Of a stretch of DNA of 44,619 nucleotides, positions 1 through 9,199 are shown in pieces (position 1 is the stretch's first letter; each line of letters begins with the position of its first letter). The position numbers and the translations under genes are program-made. Source of the stretch: Nocardia exalbida NBRC 100660 (GTDB lineage: Bacteria; Actinomycetota; Actinomycetes; Mycobacteriales; Mycobacteriaceae). The notes beneath the pieces were generated by a model that saw only the letters and a program-made list of their open reading frames with translations, had not been told where the DNA came from and did not search any database. The DNA is taken from the NCBI RefSeq assembly GCF_000308575.1, contig NZ_BAFZ01000046.1, forward strand, positions 1 to 44,619, read 5' to 3'.

Positions 1-238
1 GCGTGACCGGCAGCGTGCACGGTCCGGCGCCGACCAGCGTCGCGCCGACGGTGAAGGCCGCCTGGTTGGGGTAGGCGTTGCCGTTGACCGACATCTCCAC
101 CTGACCCACGCACGGTCCCTGGGCCAGGGTGTACACAGTGGCGAACGCGGCGGGCGCGGCCGCGGCGGGCGCGGCCGTCGCGGCCAGTGCCGCCATCGCC
201 GTAGCGGGGACCATCAAGAGCGCTGTCGTCGAATTCAT
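1..238 (-). CDS. secreted protein, N-terminal part (cut by window edge)
   Basis: The reading frame runs from an ATG at 236-238 toward position 1 without a stop. A strong ribosome binding site, GGAGGTG, lies just before the ATG and fixes this start. The first 32 or so residues form a typical signal peptide: a short N-terminus (MNSTTALLM) followed by a long alanine-rich hydrophobic stretch. The mature part begins near '[15 protein letters not shown]' and has two cysteines about 30 residues apart, which suggests a small disulfide-bonded secreted domain. I do not recognise the family. It is transcribed divergently from dnaE. The C-terminus is outside the window, so its length is unknown. Confidence 0.7.
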   Translation of the reverse strand, partial: MNSTTALLMVPATAMAALAATAAPAAAAPAAFATVYTLAQGPCVGQVEMSVNGNAYPNQAAFTVGATLVGAGPCTLPVT

Positions 239-506
239 CGACACCTCCACGATTTCGGGAAAATCCGGTCTGCCGTGCTGGCCCGTCCCCGAGAAGCGCC
301 GGCATCGTCGTGGGGAGGGAAGCAGAGATTACCGCCGAGCCACGGCCGCCGTTCGGGTGTTCCCGAATTCGGCAAGACCCCGACACTCGCGGAAATCGGC
401 CACTCACACGGCGAGTCCCCAGGACGCGCCGGTGATCTTCCCCACCGACACGCCGGACGCCCGAGTGGCGCCAGCGCGCCGGTCCGAAGCAGTCGGTGGG
501 CACGCC

Positions 507-550
507 TAGAATCGGTCCAGCCAACCCCCGTCGAGACCTTGGGAGGAAGG
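507..550 (+). promoter_or_regulatory. candidate dnaE promoter -10 and ribosome binding site
   Basis: TAGAAT at 507-512 is a good actinobacterial -10 box; transcription would begin near 519 and give a leader of about 38 bases. GGGAGGAAGG at 541-550 is a strong Shine-Dalgarno sequence six bases before the TTG at 557. No clear -35 box is visible. The rest of 239-506 holds only the divergent promoter region of the secreted protein; I see no gene in it. Confidence 0.5.
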
Positions 551-556
551 ACCGTC

Positions 557-3500
557 TTGGCCGCCTCGTCCGGATCGTTCGTCCATCTGCACAACCACAC
601 CGAGTACTCCATGCTCGATGGTGCGGCCAAGATCTCGCCACTGTTCAGCGAGGCGAAACGGCTGGGGATGAACGCGGTCGGGATGACCGACCACGGCAAC
701 ATGTACGGCGCCTCGGAGTTCTACAACTCGGCCAAGAAGCACGACATCAAGCCGATCATCGGGATCGAGGCCTACATCGCGCCCGCCTCCCGGTTCGACA
801 CCAAACGCGTGCAGTGGGGCGATCCGAGCCAGAAGGGCGACGACGTCTCCGGCTCGGGCGCCTACACGCACATGACCATGGTCGCCGAGAACGCGACCGG
901 CCTGCGCAACCTGTTCAAACTGTCCTCGCTGGCCTCCATCGAGGGTCAGCTCGGCAAGTGGGCGCGCATGGACGCGGAGATCATCGCCCAGTACGCCGAA
1001 GGCATCATCGCGACGACCGGCTGCCCCTCCGGCGAGGTGCAGACCCGCCTGCGCCTCGGGCACGAACGCGAGGCGCTCGAGGCCGCGGCCAAGTGGCAGG
1101 AGATCTTCGGCAAGGAGAATTTCTTCCTCGAGATCATGGACCACGGCCTGTCCATCGAGCGCCGGGTCCGCGAGGGTTTGCTGAACGTCGGCAAGCAGCT
1201 GGGCATCCCGGCGCTGGCCACGAACGACTGCCACTACGTCACCAAGGACCAGTCCGCCAACCACGAGGCGCTGCTGTGCGTGCAGACCGGCAAGACGCTG
1301 TCGGATCCCACGCGGTTCAAGTTCGACGGTGACGGCTACTACCTGAAGTCCGCCGAGGAGATGCGCGCGCTGTGGGACGCCGAGGTGCCCGGCGCGTGTG
1401 ACAACACGGTGCTGATCGGCGAGCGGGTCCAGTCCTACGACGACGTGTGGGCCTTCAAGGACCGCATGCCGATCTTCCCGGTGCCCGAGGGCGAGGACCA
1501 GGATTCCTGGCTGCGCAAAGAGGTCGACCGCGGCTTGGCGCGCCGGTTCCCGGACGGCGTGCCCGACGAGTACTACACCCGCGCCTACTTCGAACTGGAC
1601 GTCATCAAGCAGAAGGGTTTCCCCGCCTACTTCCTCGTCGTCGGCGACCTCGTCAAGCACGCGCGTGAGGTCGGCATCCGGGTCGGCCCCGGCCGTGGTT
1701 CGGCGGCCGGTTCGCTGGTGGCCTACGCGCTCGGCATCACCAATATCGACCCGCTGCCGCACGGCCTGCTGTTCGAGCGGTTCCTCAACCCGGAGCGCCC
1801 GTCCGCGCCCGATATCGATATCGACTTCGACGATCGCCGTCGCGGTGAGATGGTCCGCTACGCGACCGAGAAGTGGGGCACCGACCGGGTCGCCCAGGTG
1901 ATCACCTTCGGCACGATCAAAACCAAAGCCGCGATCAAGGACTCCGCGCGTGTCCAGTTCGGCCAGCCCGGCTTCGCCATCGCCGACCAGATCTCCAAGG
2001 CGCTGCCGCCGCCGATCATGGCCAAGGACATCCCGCTGTCGGGCATCATGGACCCCGATCACGAGCGGTACAAAGAGGCCGCCGAGGTCCGCGAACTCAT
2101 CGGCAACAACCCTGACGTGGCCAAGATCTACGAGACCGCGCGCGGACTCGAGGGCCTGATCCGCAACGCCGGTGTGCACGCCTGCGCGGTGATCATGTCC
2201 TCCGAACCGTTGATGGACGCCATCCCGGTGTGGAAGCGGCCCCAGGACGGGGCGATCATCACCGGCTGGGACTACCCGTCCTGCGAGGCCATCGGCCTGC
2301 TGAAGATGGACTTCCTCGGTCTGCGCAACCTCACCGTCATCGGTGACGCGCTGGACAACATCAAGGCCAACCGCGGCATCGACCTGGACATGGACAACCT
2401 GCCGCTGGACGACCCCGCGACCTACGAATTGCTCTCGCGCGGCGACACGCTCGGCGTCTTCCAGCTCGACGGCGGTCCCATGCGCGACCTGCTGCGCCGC
2501 ATGCAGCCCACCGGCTTCAACGACATCGTCGCCGTGCTCGCGCTCTACCGCCCCGGCCCGATGGGCATGAACGCGCACAACGACTACGCCGACCGCAAGA
2601 ACGGGCGGCAGCCGATCAAGCCGATCCACCCCGAGCTGGAAGAACCACTCGAGGACATCCTCGCCGAGACCTATGGCCTGATCGTCTACCAAGAGCAGAT
2701 CATGTTCATCGCGCAGAAGGTCGCCTCCTACTCGATGGGCAAGGCCGACGCGCTGCGCAAGGCCATGGGTAAGAAGAAACTCGAGGTGCTCGAGGCCGAG
2801 TACAAGGGCTTCCACGAGGGCATGACCACGAACGGCTTCTCCGAGGCCGCGGTGAAGGCGCTGTGGGACACCATCCTTCCGTTCGCCGGCTACGCGTTCA
2901 ACAAGTCGCACGCCGCGGGCTACGGCCTGGTCTCGTTCTGGACCGCCTACCTCAAGGCCAACTACCCGGCCGAGTACATGGCGGGCCTGCTCACCTCCGT
3001 GGGCGACGACAAGGACAAGGCCGCGGTCTATCTCTCCGACTGCCGCCGCCTCGGCATCACCGTGCTTCCGCCGGACGTCAACGAGTCCGAGCAGAACTTC
3101 GCCTCCGTCGGCAAGGACATCCGGTTCGGTCTCGGCGCGGTGCGCAACGTCGGCGCGAACGTCGTCTCCTCGATCATCCAGGCGCGCAAGGAGAAATCGA
3201 AGTTCACCGATTTCTCCGACTACCTGAACAAGATCGACGCCATCGCCGCGAGCAAGAAGGTCACCGAATCGCTGATCAAGGCAGGCGGTTTCGACTCCCT
3301 CGGGCATCCGCGCAAGGGCCTGATGCTGATCCACTCCGATGCCATCGACGCCGTGATGGCGACCAAGAAGGCCGAGGCGATCGGTCAATTCGACCTGTTC
3401 GGCGGCCTGGACGCGGACGAGTCGGTGACCTCGGTGTTCAACGTGAAGGTCCCCGACGAGGAGTGGGAGTCCAAGCACCGGCTCGCACTGGAGCGGGAGA

Positions 3501-4105
3501 TGCTCGGCCTGTACGTCTCCGGGCATCCGCTCAACGGCGTCGAGCACGTGCTCGCGGCGCAGGCCGACACGCAGATCCCCGCCATCCTGGAGGGCGACAT
3601 CAAGGACGGCACCCAGGTGACCGTCGGCGGAATTCTGGCCTCGGTGAACCGGCGTATCAACAAGAACGGCCTGGCCTGGGCCTCCGCGCAGCTGGAAGAC
3701 CTCACCGGTGGCATCGAGGTGCTGTTCTTCCCGCAGTCGTACTCGGTGTACGGGATGGACGTCGTGGAGGACGCCGTGGTGCTGGTCAAGGCACGCGTCT
3801 CGGTCCGCGACGACCGGATCTCGCTGATCGCCAACGATCTCGCCGTGCCCGACCTGTCCGCGGTCGGCGTCGCGAAGCCGCTCGCGGTCACCGTCACCAC
3901 CCGGATGTGCACGCCGGACAAGATCGGTGAACTCAAGCGGGTCTTGTCCAGGCACCCCGGTACGTCGGACGTGCATATCCGGCACGTCGGCGCCCGAGAC
4001 AAGACCACGCTGCTGAAACTCGACGAACGTCTGCGAGTCTCACCGTCCTCGGCACTGATGGGCGATCTGAAGGCGTTGCTCGGGCCGGGCTGTCTTACTG
4101 CGTGA
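557..4105 (+). CDS. dnaE: DNA polymerase III alpha subunit (replicative DnaE1 type)
   Basis: This is the catalytic subunit of the replicative DNA polymerase, 1182 residues, close to the length of the mycobacterial DnaE1. The frame is open upstream, but the TTG at 557 is chosen because it has an ideal ribosome binding site and gives the family N-terminus '[16 protein letters not shown]', the start of the PHP domain with its metal-binding histidines. The polymerase catalytic aspartates are D419 and D421 in 'PDIDIDF' and D585 in 'KMDFLGL'. Around residue 944, 'QFDLFG' fits a beta-clamp binding motif. The C-terminal OB fold is visible near residues 1015-1080 ('[14 protein letters not shown]'). 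The gene appears monocistronic, with a stem-loop after the stop. Nothing is missing or truncated. Confidence 0.98.
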   Translation: MAASSGSFVHLHNHTEYSMLDGAAKISPLFSEAKRLGMNAVGMTDHGNMYGASEFYNSAKKHDIKPIIGIEAYIAPASRFDTKRVQWGDPSQKGDDVSGSGAYTHMTMVAENATGLRNLFKLSSLASIEGQLGKWARMDAEIIAQYAEGIIATTGCPSGEVQTRLRLGHEREALEAAAKWQEIFGKENFFLEIMDHGLSIERRVREGLLNVGKQLGIPALATNDCHYVTKDQSANHEALLCVQTGKTLSDPTRFKFDGDGYYLKSAEEMRALWDAEVPGACDNTVLIGERVQSYDDVWAFKDRMPIFPVPEGEDQDSWLRKEVDRGLARRFPDGVPDEYYTRAYFELDVIKQKGFPAYFLVVGDLVKHAREVGIRVGPGRGSAAGSLVAYALGITNIDPLPHGLLFERFLNPERPSAPDIDIDFDDRRRGEMVRYATEKWGTDRVAQVITFGTIKTKAAIKDSARVQFGQPGFAIADQISKALPPPIMAKDIPLSGIMDPDHERYKEAAEVRELIGNNPDVAKIYETARGLEGLIRNAGVHACAVIMSSEPLMDAIPVWKRPQDGAIITGWDYPSCEAIGLLKMDFLGLRNLTVIGDALDNIKANRGIDLDMDNLPLDDPATYELLSRGDTLGVFQLDGGPMRDLLRRMQPTGFNDIVAVLALYRPGPMGMNAHNDYADRKNGRQPIKPIHPELEEPLEDILAETYGLIVYQEQIMFIAQKVASYSMGKADALRKAMGKKKLEVLEAEYKGFHEGMTTNGFSEAAVKALWDTILPFAGYAFNKSHAAGYGLVSFWTAYLKANYPAEYMAGLLTSVGDDKDKAAVYLSDCRRLGITVLPPDVNESEQNFASVGKDIRFGLGAVRNVGANVVSSIIQARKEKSKFTDFSDYLNKIDAIAASKKVTESLIKAGGFDSLGHPRKGLMLIHSDAIDAVMATKKAEAIGQFDLFGGLDADESVTSVFNVKVPDEEWESKHRLALEREMLGLYVSGHPLNGVEHVLAAQADTQIPAILEGDIKDGTQVTVGGILASVNRRINKNGLAWASAQLEDLTGGIEVLFFPQSYSVYGMDVVEDAVVLVKARVSVRDDRISLIANDLAVPDLSAVGVAKPLAVTVTTRMCTPDKIGELKRVLSRHPGTSDVHIRHVGARDKTTLLKLDERLRVSPSSALMGDLKALLGPGCLTA

Positions 4106-4170
4106 GCATGCGGTCACGGGTATGAGCGTGATGCGGCCGATCTTCCGGTCCGTCCGACCATCGCCGCCGC

Positions 4171-4208
4171 GAAGCCCGGAGCCGGAGACTTCCCAACTCC
4201 GGGGCTTC
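4171..4208. terminator. stem-loop between convergent dnaE and the small ORF
   Basis: GAAGCCCGGAG at 4171-4181 pairs with CTCCGGGGCTTC at 4197-4208 with one bulged base, around a 15-base loop. It sits between the dnaE stop and the stop of the convergent gene at 4213, so it could terminate both. There is no clear T run, as is common in high-GC actinobacteria. Confidence 0.5.
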
Positions 4209-4212
4209 CGGT

Positions 4213-4551
4213 TCATCGCCGCGAAGGCGCCATCGACATGCCCACGATGATTCCGGTGTGGCCCTTGTGGTACCAGCCGTAGGGGTGCCCGACGAGCAAT
4301 CCGCATCGCTGCACGATTTCGGGGGCTCTGAAGTCGATGTGCGCCAACGAGTATGTGATCAGTACTTGGTACCCAAGGCCGACCACTTCCTTGAGCGTCC
4401 ACGGGATCGGGTCGGCTCTGTCGGCGATGATTGTCCGGCTCACATCGAGCCCGTAGGCCGAAGCGAGTCGGCCGCAGTGAAGTTCCTGTACGTCCCTGGT
4501 CTCTACCCCGCCGAACAGATCGGCTCGCAGAAAAATGACCGCCGTGGGCAT
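4213..4551 (-). CDS. small resolvase-like hypothetical protein
   Basis: This 112-residue protein starts at an ATG with AGGAG seven bases upstream; longer in-frame starts lack such a site. It opens 'MPTAVIFLRADLFGG' and continues with a pattern (about 15-residue helix, 'YGLDVSRTIIAD', then 'VLITYSLAHIDF') that resembles the N-terminal catalytic fold of serine recombinases. The catalytic serine of the usual 'YxRVS' motif is absent (LRADLF) and there is no DNA-binding domain, so recombinase activity is unlikely. It lies divergent to the XRE-DUF397 pair and shares its less GC-rich composition. The family resemblance is my inference from the pattern only. Confidence 0.6.
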   Translation of the reverse strand: MPTAVIFLRADLFGGVETRDVQELHCGRLASAYGLDVSRTIIADRADPIPWTLKEVVGLGYQVLITYSLAHIDFRAPEIVQRCGLLVGHPYGWYHKGHTGIIVGMSMAPSRR

Positions 4552-4754
4552 TTCGCGCTCCTGGCCTAGTCTTGGTACGCGCCCGGTGCAGGGTCCGGCG
4601 AGATGACCGTCTCCGAGATACCGGACCATCGCCGCTTGGCTCTCCGGGCCTCCAGGCGATGTCCCCCAGGGCTATGGGGGCTGGCCTGCGCCGGGCGCTT
4701 CCTCAGTAGACGTGAGCCGCACGGGCATTCGCAGGGCTATCGTGGTAGATCTGC

Positions 4755-4815
4755 GGTGGAATTGCCACCATTTCACGACAAGGCATTCCACCGTGGGGCA
4801 TGCCATATTTCATGC
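4755..4815. promoter_or_regulatory. inverted repeats in the divergent control region of the XRE gene
   Basis: The 288-base gap between the resolvase-like gene and the XRE gene contains two symmetric elements. GGTGGAAT at 4755-4762 is repeated in inverse as ATTCCACC at 4785-4792. GCATG at 4798-4802 is repeated in inverse as CATGC at 4811-4815 around an AT-rich CCATATTT, which could also supply a -10 box. These are candidate operators for the adjacent XRE regulator; the assignment is inferred from position. Confidence 0.35.
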
Positions 4816-4839
4816 ATCCAGTCAGCAAGGGGGAACGAA

Positions 4840-5730
4840 ATGACCGCAGGATCTACCTTGCCTAGGCGAGCTTTGGGCCGCCAACTGCGAGAGCTGCGGG
4901 AACGCAACGACATCTCGCAAAACGCCGCTGCGCGGATCATCGAGACGTCGCCTCAGACGTATGGCCGCTTGGAGGACGGCAAGGTCACCAAGACCACGGA
5001 TCTGATCATCAACGCCCTAGCCAATGCATTCAACGCCAGTGACGAGGAACGCAGACTACTGCTGGACCTCGCCCAGGAAATCCGAGAGGCCCCAACGTCC
5101 AAGGGCGGCTTGTGGCGAGCCCATGCGGACGTGATTCCGAAAGCTTTCAATCACTATCTGGCGTTGGAAGAGGCCGCGCGTCGCATCGTCACGTGGCAAA
5201 CGATCCTGATACCGGGGCTGTTGCAGACCCGCGAGTACCGTCGTGCTCTTGTGTGGGCTGAGCGTCCGAACGTGCCGTCGGAGGAGGTCGAGCGTGTGCT
5301 GGACTTCGTGATGAGGCGGCAAGAGCTGTTGAACGACGGCGATTTTCATTTCGAGGCAATCCTCTCTGAGGCCGTCTTGCGCTATCTGGTGGGTGGCCCG
5401 GGGATCACCTCGGATCAGTTCAGGCATCTAGTCGAGTTGTCCGAGATGCCGAATGTCTCGCTGCGTATCGTGCCGTTCAATGCCCAGACCCCGGTTGCGT
5501 ATATCCCTCGGTCGCCGTTCGTCATGTTCGACTTTCCGCCGCTGCCTACGTCGAGGCAGGTGGAGCCGCCGGTCGTGTACATCGAGGGTTACGTGGGGGA
5601 TCTCTATCTGGAGCGCGACGTCGAAGTGGCTCAGTACGCCGACGTCATCCGAAGGCTGGCGCAGGTAGCGTTACCCGAAGCAGCATCTAGAGATTTGGTG
5701 CTGGCGAGCATGAAGGAGCTGATGAAATGA
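4840..5730 (+). CDS. XRE-family helix-turn-helix regulator with DUF5753 domain
   Basis: The ATG at 4840 follows AAGGGGGAACGA, a good ribosome binding site; the frame is open further upstream without one. The 296-residue protein has an N-terminal Cro/C1 helix-turn-helix (about residues 10-68, 'LRELRERNDISQNAAARI') and a C-terminal DUF5753 domain (about 95-290) with the typical 'IPGLLQTREYRRAL' and 'LRIVPFNAQ' segments. Such proteins are abundant in Streptomyces and Nocardia and are almost always followed by a DUF397 gene, as here, with a 4-base overlap. Roles reported for relatives concern development and stress or antibiotic control, perhaps as antitoxin-like pairs; the target here is unknown. 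The gene is visibly less GC-rich than its neighbours, consistent with transfer. Confidence 0.9.
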   Translation: MTAGSTLPRRALGRQLRELRERNDISQNAAARIIETSPQTYGRLEDGKVTKTTDLIINALANAFNASDEERRLLLDLAQEIREAPTSKGGLWRAHADVIPKAFNHYLALEEAARRIVTWQTILIPGLLQTREYRRALVWAERPNVPSEEVERVLDFVMRRQELLNDGDFHFEAILSEAVLRYLVGGPGITSDQFRHLVELSEMPNVSLRIVPFNAQTPVAYIPRSPFVMFDFPPLPTSRQVEPPVVYIEGYVGDLYLERDVEVAQYADVIRRLAQVALPEAASRDLVLASMKELMK

Positions 5731-5933
5731 TCGACCTGTCCGGTGCCCGCTGGTTCAAGAGCACTCGAAGTGGGGGAGCCAAGGATTGTGTGGAAGTCGC
5801 GTTCCTCGACCGGGGCATGGTCGGCGTGCGGGACTCCAAGAACCCCAGCGGTCCGGCGTTGATCATCGCGCCCGGCGAGTGGGATGCCTTCGCCGCTGGC
5901 ATCCGTGACGGCGAGTTCGACCTCCCGGGCTGA
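5727..5933 (+). CDS. DUF397 domain protein
   Basis: This 68-residue protein starts within the stop of the XRE gene (ATGA overlap), so the two are translationally coupled. It has the hallmark DUF397 pattern: 'ARWFKSTRSGG', then 'CVEVAFL', 'VGVRDSKNP' and 'PALIIAPGEWDAFAAGIRDGEFD'. DUF397 proteins are small partners of XRE-DUF5753 regulators in actinomycetes, thought to bind them. It is full length for the family. A strong hairpin follows. Confidence 0.92.
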   Translation: MIDLSGARWFKSTRSGGAKDCVEVAFLDRGMVGVRDSKNPSGPALIIAPGEWDAFAAGIRDGEFDLPG

Positions 5934-5952
5934 ACTAGATCCCAACGCACAG

Positions 5953-5997
5953 CAGCGGCCCCGCACCGGTCTGCGCATAGTCGGGGCGGGGCCGCTG
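5953..5997. terminator. strong bidirectional hairpin
   Basis: CAGCGGCCCCGC at 5953-5964 pairs perfectly with GCGGGGCCGCTG at 5986-5997 (12 base pairs, 21-base loop). It lies between the convergent DUF397 and MFS genes and probably terminates both. Confidence 0.75.
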
Positions 5998-6011
5998 TCT
6001 GTGTGGAGGAC

Positions 6012-7211
6012 CTACCCGACCATGTCGGCCAATGCCGGGGCGGGTGTGTCGCTCACGTCCCGCACTGCTTGTTTGCGGTGCAGGGCGTGGCTGCCCGCGA
6101 CGGCGGCGAGTGCGGCGATGCCGAGGACCACGCCGATCCAGGCGACCGCGTCGTAGCCGAGGCCCGCGCCGATCGCGAGTCCACCGAGCCACGGGCCTGC
6201 GGTGATGCCGACGTTGAACGAGGAGATGTTGGTGGCTCCCGCGAGGGTGGGCGCGTCGCCCGCGAGGGTGAAGACGCGGCTGTTCAGGGTCGGGTTGATG
6301 CCGAACCCGAAGGCTCCCAACAGGAATGACGACAGCACGACGGGCGCGGGGTGTTCCATCGTGAGGGCGAGCAGCGCCGAGGTGAGTACGCCGCCGGTGA
6401 TGCCGACGTACAGGCTGGTGAGCGGGCGAGTGTCGGCGGTGCGCCCACCAAGGGCAATGCCGAGGAAAGCGCCGAGTCCGTAGACGCCGAGCACCGCCGG
6501 AATCCAGCCGTCCGCCATGCCGGTGGTGCGCGACAGCAGAGCGCCGAGGTAGGCGAAGGTGACCATCAGGGCGGCGATGGACAGCGCGGTGGTGGCGTAG
6601 GACAGCCACAGCGCGGGACGCATCATCGTGCGCAGTTCGGTGCGCACTCGCAGCGGCGCGTCGGTGCGTCCGCCGGGGATCTTCGCCAGCACGCCGATCC
6701 CGGCCGCCGCCGACAGCAGCGCCACTGCCCAGAACGCCGCCCGCCAACCCAGTTGCTGCCCGATCACGGTGCCCGCTGGGAGCCCGATGATGATGGCCAG
6801 GGTGAGCCCGCCCGCGACGATGCTCATCGCCTTGCCGCGCGCGGTGGCGGGCACCAGCCCGATCGCCGTCGTCGCCGCGACCGCCCAGAATCCGGCGTAG
6901 ACGAACGCGCCGACCACCCGCGTCGCGAACAGCACCCAGTAGTCCGAGGTCAGTGCCCCGACCGCGTGGCTGCCGACGAACACCGCGAGAAAGGCGAGCA
7001 GTGCGGTGCGCCGCGACCAGCGCAGCGTCGCCACGGCCAGCACCGGCGCGCCCACCAGCATGCCCAGGGCGAACCCGGAGATGAGCAGGCCCGCGCGCGG
7101 CACGGAGACGCCCAGGTCCGCGGCCATCTCGGTGAGCAGGCCCGCGAGCATCAGCTCCGAGGTGCCCTGGGCGAAGATCGACAGACCCAGGACGTAGATC
7201 GCCACGGGCAT
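6012..7211 (-). CDS. Cmx/CmrA-like MFS drug efflux transporter
   Basis: The 399-residue membrane protein belongs to the major facilitator superfamily, DHA1 drug:proton antiporter type, with about 12 hydrophobic segments. Its N-terminus, 'MPVAIYVLGLSIFAQGTSEL', is very like that of the Cmx/CmrA chloramphenicol exporters of corynebacteria and Rhodococcus. The ATG at 7211 is chosen because AAGGAGGTACCG directly precedes it; an in-frame start 11 codons earlier would overlap the putative operator at 7226-7246. It lies 72 bases downstream of a TetR gene on the same strand. The natural substrate is unknown; chloramphenicol is a guess from family resemblance. Confidence 0.88.
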   Translation of the reverse strand: MPVAIYVLGLSIFAQGTSELMLAGLLTEMAADLGVSVPRAGLLISGFALGMLVGAPVLAVATLRWSRRTALLAFLAVFVGSHAVGALTSDYWVLFATRVVGAFVYAGFWAVAATTAIGLVPATARGKAMSIVAGGLTLAIIIGLPAGTVIGQQLGWRAAFWAVALLSAAAGIGVLAKIPGGRTDAPLRVRTELRTMMRPALWLSYATTALSIAALMVTFAYLGALLSRTTGMADGWIPAVLGVYGLGAFLGIALGGRTADTRPLTSLYVGITGGVLTSALLALTMEHPAPVVLSSFLLGAFGFGINPTLNSRVFTLAGDAPTLAGATNISSFNVGITAGPWLGGLAIGAGLGYDAVAWIGVVLGIAALAAVAGSHALHRKQAVRDVSDTPAPALADMVG

Positions 7212-7225
7212 CGGTACCTCCTTGT

Positions 7226-7246
7226 ATTGTACTGATCTATTCAAAA
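7226..7246. promoter_or_regulatory. putative TetR operator in front of the efflux gene
   Basis: An imperfect inverted repeat TTGTA-N8-TTCAA (7227-7244) lies within a 21-base element. The element matches the one before the tetR gene (7875-7895, other strand) at 17 of 21 positions, including both half-sites and the 8-base spacer. Two independent copies flanking one regulator gene is strong internal evidence for an operator. Confidence 0.6.
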
Positions 7247-7283
7247 TGAGGGCGCGGCGAAACCGTCGCCAGGGATGGGAGGT

Positions 7284-7856
7284 TCAGAGCGCGTCGAGGG
7301 CGGTGATCGCGATGGCGGCCAGTGTCTCGCGATCCGCGCCGCCGCGCGCGGCCACTCGCATGCCGCCGATGGTGGCGATCACGAAATGGGCCAGGGCGGA
7401 TGGGGTCTTGTCCGGCGCGATCTCGCCCGCGCGTCTGGCCGTTTCGAACGCGTCGGTCAGCACGGCGAGCCGTCGCTCCTGGTCGGCGGCGAGTACGGCG
7501 GCCAGTTCGGGGTCGCGCGGGGCCAGCTCGATCGTCGAATTGACCACGAGACAGCCGAGTGGGTCCTCCTCGGGGGCCTCGACGATTTGCCAGAGCAATG
7601 CGCGGATCTTCGCGCGCACTTCCGTCCGGCTGTCGAGCAGGTCGAATGTCGCGGCGTTCTTGGTCGTCATGTAGCGGCGCAGGGCGCGCTCGAACAGGTC
7701 GCGTTTGCTGGTGAAGGTGTTGTAGATGCTGCTGCGGCCCAGTCCGGTCGCGGCGCACAGGTCTTCGGTGGAGGTCGCTTCGTACCCCGTGCGCCAGAAC
7801 GCGTGCATCGCGGCGTCCAGCGCGCGGTCCTCGTCGAACAACCTGGGACGTGGCAT
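7284..7856 (-). CDS. TetR-family transcriptional repressor
   Basis: The 190-residue protein has an N-terminal TetR helix-turn-helix (about residues 8-55; 'TSTEDLCAATGLGRSSIYNTF') and a helical ligand-binding C-terminal half with 'DPLGCLVVNSTIELAPRDPEL', a pattern common in TetR_C_16-type or YxaF-like regulators. The start 'MPRPRLFDEDRAL' is the usual form. It sits directly upstream of the efflux gene on the same strand, and copies of one palindromic element precede both genes. It therefore likely represses itself and the pump, released by a substrate of the pump. Confidence 0.9.
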   Translation of the reverse strand: MPRPRLFDEDRALDAAMHAFWRTGYEATSTEDLCAATGLGRSSIYNTFTSKRDLFERALRRYMTTKNAATFDLLDSRTEVRAKIRALLWQIVEAPEEDPLGCLVVNSTIELAPRDPELAAVLAADQERRLAVLTDAFETARRAGEIAPDKTPSALAHFVIATIGGMRVAARGGADRETLAAIAITALDAL

Positions 7857-7874
7857 GGGTTCACGCTAGCACGG

Positions 7875-7895
7875 TTTTGAACAGAGCGTTACAAT
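7875..7895. promoter_or_regulatory. putative TetR operator in front of tetR
   Basis: On the minus strand this reads TTGTA-N8-TTCAA, the same half-sites and spacer as at 7226-7246. It lies 19 bases before the tetR start codon, where a bound repressor would block transcription. Confidence 0.6.
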
Positions 7896-8014
7896 ATCGT
7901 CCGGGCAGCGCTCCGACCTGTGGTGTTCCGATGTCCAAGCGGCTGTTAAGCATTCGATTGGCGGGTTGGCGGACAGTTCTGGGCAAGTCGTCCACTCCAG
8001 GAAAGAGGATCGTC

Positions 8015-8407
8015 ATGCAAGCCATACTCCGGATGTTCGTACTCGGTGTCACCGTGCTCGCGGCCGCGTTCGCCGTCGCGGCGGTCGGTGCGGGCGCCGC
8101 GAACGCGGGGTCGGTGTACGAGATCGAATTCGCGCCGGGGAGCGACCACGCGTCGATCGACGGCGCGGTGGTTCGCGGCGACGCCGACACCTACGCGTTC
8201 GAGGCGCGGGCGGGGCAGACACTGATCACGGAACTCACCTCGGTCGAGGGCAACGCCCGGTTCAGCACCACCGCTCCCGACGGGAGCGTCCTGTGCCTCG
8301 AGGAGACCTGGAGCCGGATCACCCTGCCGCGCAGCGGCTACTACACCATCTCGGTGGAGCCGAGTCGCGGCAACGCGACCTACACCTTGTCGGTCCGCAT
8401 CGTCTGA
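8015..8407 (+). CDS. secreted PPC-like beta-sandwich protein
   Basis: The ATG at 8015 follows GGAAAGAGGATCGTC, which includes a purine-rich ribosome binding site. The 130-residue product starts with a clear signal peptide (to about residue 32, cleavage after 'GAANA'). The mature part resembles the bacterial pre-peptidase C-terminal (PPC) fold: 'DADTYAFEARAGQTL' followed by 'LPRSGYYTISVEPSRGNATYTLSV'. Such domains usually accompany secreted enzymes; here it stands alone, which is also seen in other actinomycetes. Function unknown. Its stop is three bases from the stop of the convergent methyltransferase gene. Confidence 0.75.
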   Translation: MQAILRMFVLGVTVLAAAFAVAAVGAGAANAGSVYEIEFAPGSDHASIDGAVVRGDADTYAFEARAGQTLITELTSVEGNARFSTTAPDGSVLCLEETWSRITLPRSGYYTISVEPSRGNATYTLSVRIV

Positions 8408-8410
8408 TCG

Positions 8411-9028
8411 TCAGGGCGACACCGCGACACCGAGCGTCTGGGCGACCAGGAAGCGGGGAGCGTGCTCCCCGTAGAACGACTCGGCGTCGCGGATCTCGAA
8501 ACCGGCGTCTGTCACCAGGCCGCGAATATCGCGATTCAGGTGGCAGCCGCCGAACAGTCGTTTCTGGACCGGGTTCAGCCGGTTCTGCCACGCCCGCACC
8601 TTCTCGTCCGGCGCCAGCCCGTGTTCGACGAAATGCAGGGTTCCGCCGGGGACGAGCACCCGGCGCACCTCGGCGAGCGCGGCGGCGATGTCGGGAATGG
8701 TGCACATCGTCCAGGTCGACAGCGCGCAATCGAAGGTGTCGTCCGGGAAGGGCAGCGCCTGCCCGTCCAGACCGGCCCGCTCGATCGGCACGGTGGCGGC
8801 GGTGACGCGGTCGCTCGCCAGCCGCCAGCCCAGATCGGCGGGCTCGACCGCACGCACCGACGCGACCGTCGCCGGGTAGAACGGCACGTTCAGTCCCGAA
8901 CCGAAACCGACTTCCACGACCTGCCCGTGCAGATCGGCGCAGGCCCGCTCGCGCAGCGGATCCAGGTCCCGCATCCCGCAGGCCAGGTTGACGATCCGGG
9001 GAACCACGTGCTCCGCATAGACACCCAC
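8411..9028 (-). CDS. class I SAM-dependent methyltransferase
   Basis: The 205-residue protein has the class I methyltransferase signature: motif I 'VVEVGFGSGLNVPFYP' for S-adenosylmethionine, the acidic residue after strand 2 ('VRAVEPAD'), and 'LPFPDDTFDCALSTWTMC', followed by 'VLVPGGTLHFVEHG'. This is the Methyltransf_11/UbiE-like type. The start is uncertain: the GTG at 9028 gives the family-like 'VYAEHVVPRIVNLACG' but the GGAG upstream is only 3-4 bases away. The frame is open far upstream through the minisatellite, which I take as an effect of the repeats and not as coding. Substrate unknown. Confidence 0.82.
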   Translation of the reverse strand: MGVYAEHVVPRIVNLACGMRDLDPLRERACADLHGQVVEVGFGSGLNVPFYPATVASVRAVEPADLGWRLASDRVTAATVPIERAGLDGQALPFPDDTFDCALSTWTMCTIPDIAAALAEVRRVLVPGGTLHFVEHGLAPDEKVRAWQNRLNPVQKRLFGGCHLNRDIRGLVTDAGFEIRDAESFYGEHAPRFLVAQTLGVAVSP

Positions 9029-9199
9029 ACCTCCACTCTTGCAGGCATCGCCCGTCCGGGCCAGGGCCCTACGGCCACAAACCGGTGGGCGCCCCGCGCG
9101 TGGCCCGGTCAGCGTGGTTGCGCGGACCGAGTGAAGCGACTTCAGCTGGTTGGCAGACAAGCCGGGACCGCACATGCCGCTGTGGTCGAGGGCGGTGAC

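Noticed and set aside
275..556. 94-codon N-terminal extension of dnaE
   Set aside because: It has no family similarity, and the TTG at 557 has an ideal ribosome binding site and gives the standard DnaE N-terminus.
506..3985. 1159-codon minus-strand frame opposite dnaE
   Set aside because: It is a shadow of dnaE with valine/aspartate/histidine-rich composition and no recognisable domain.
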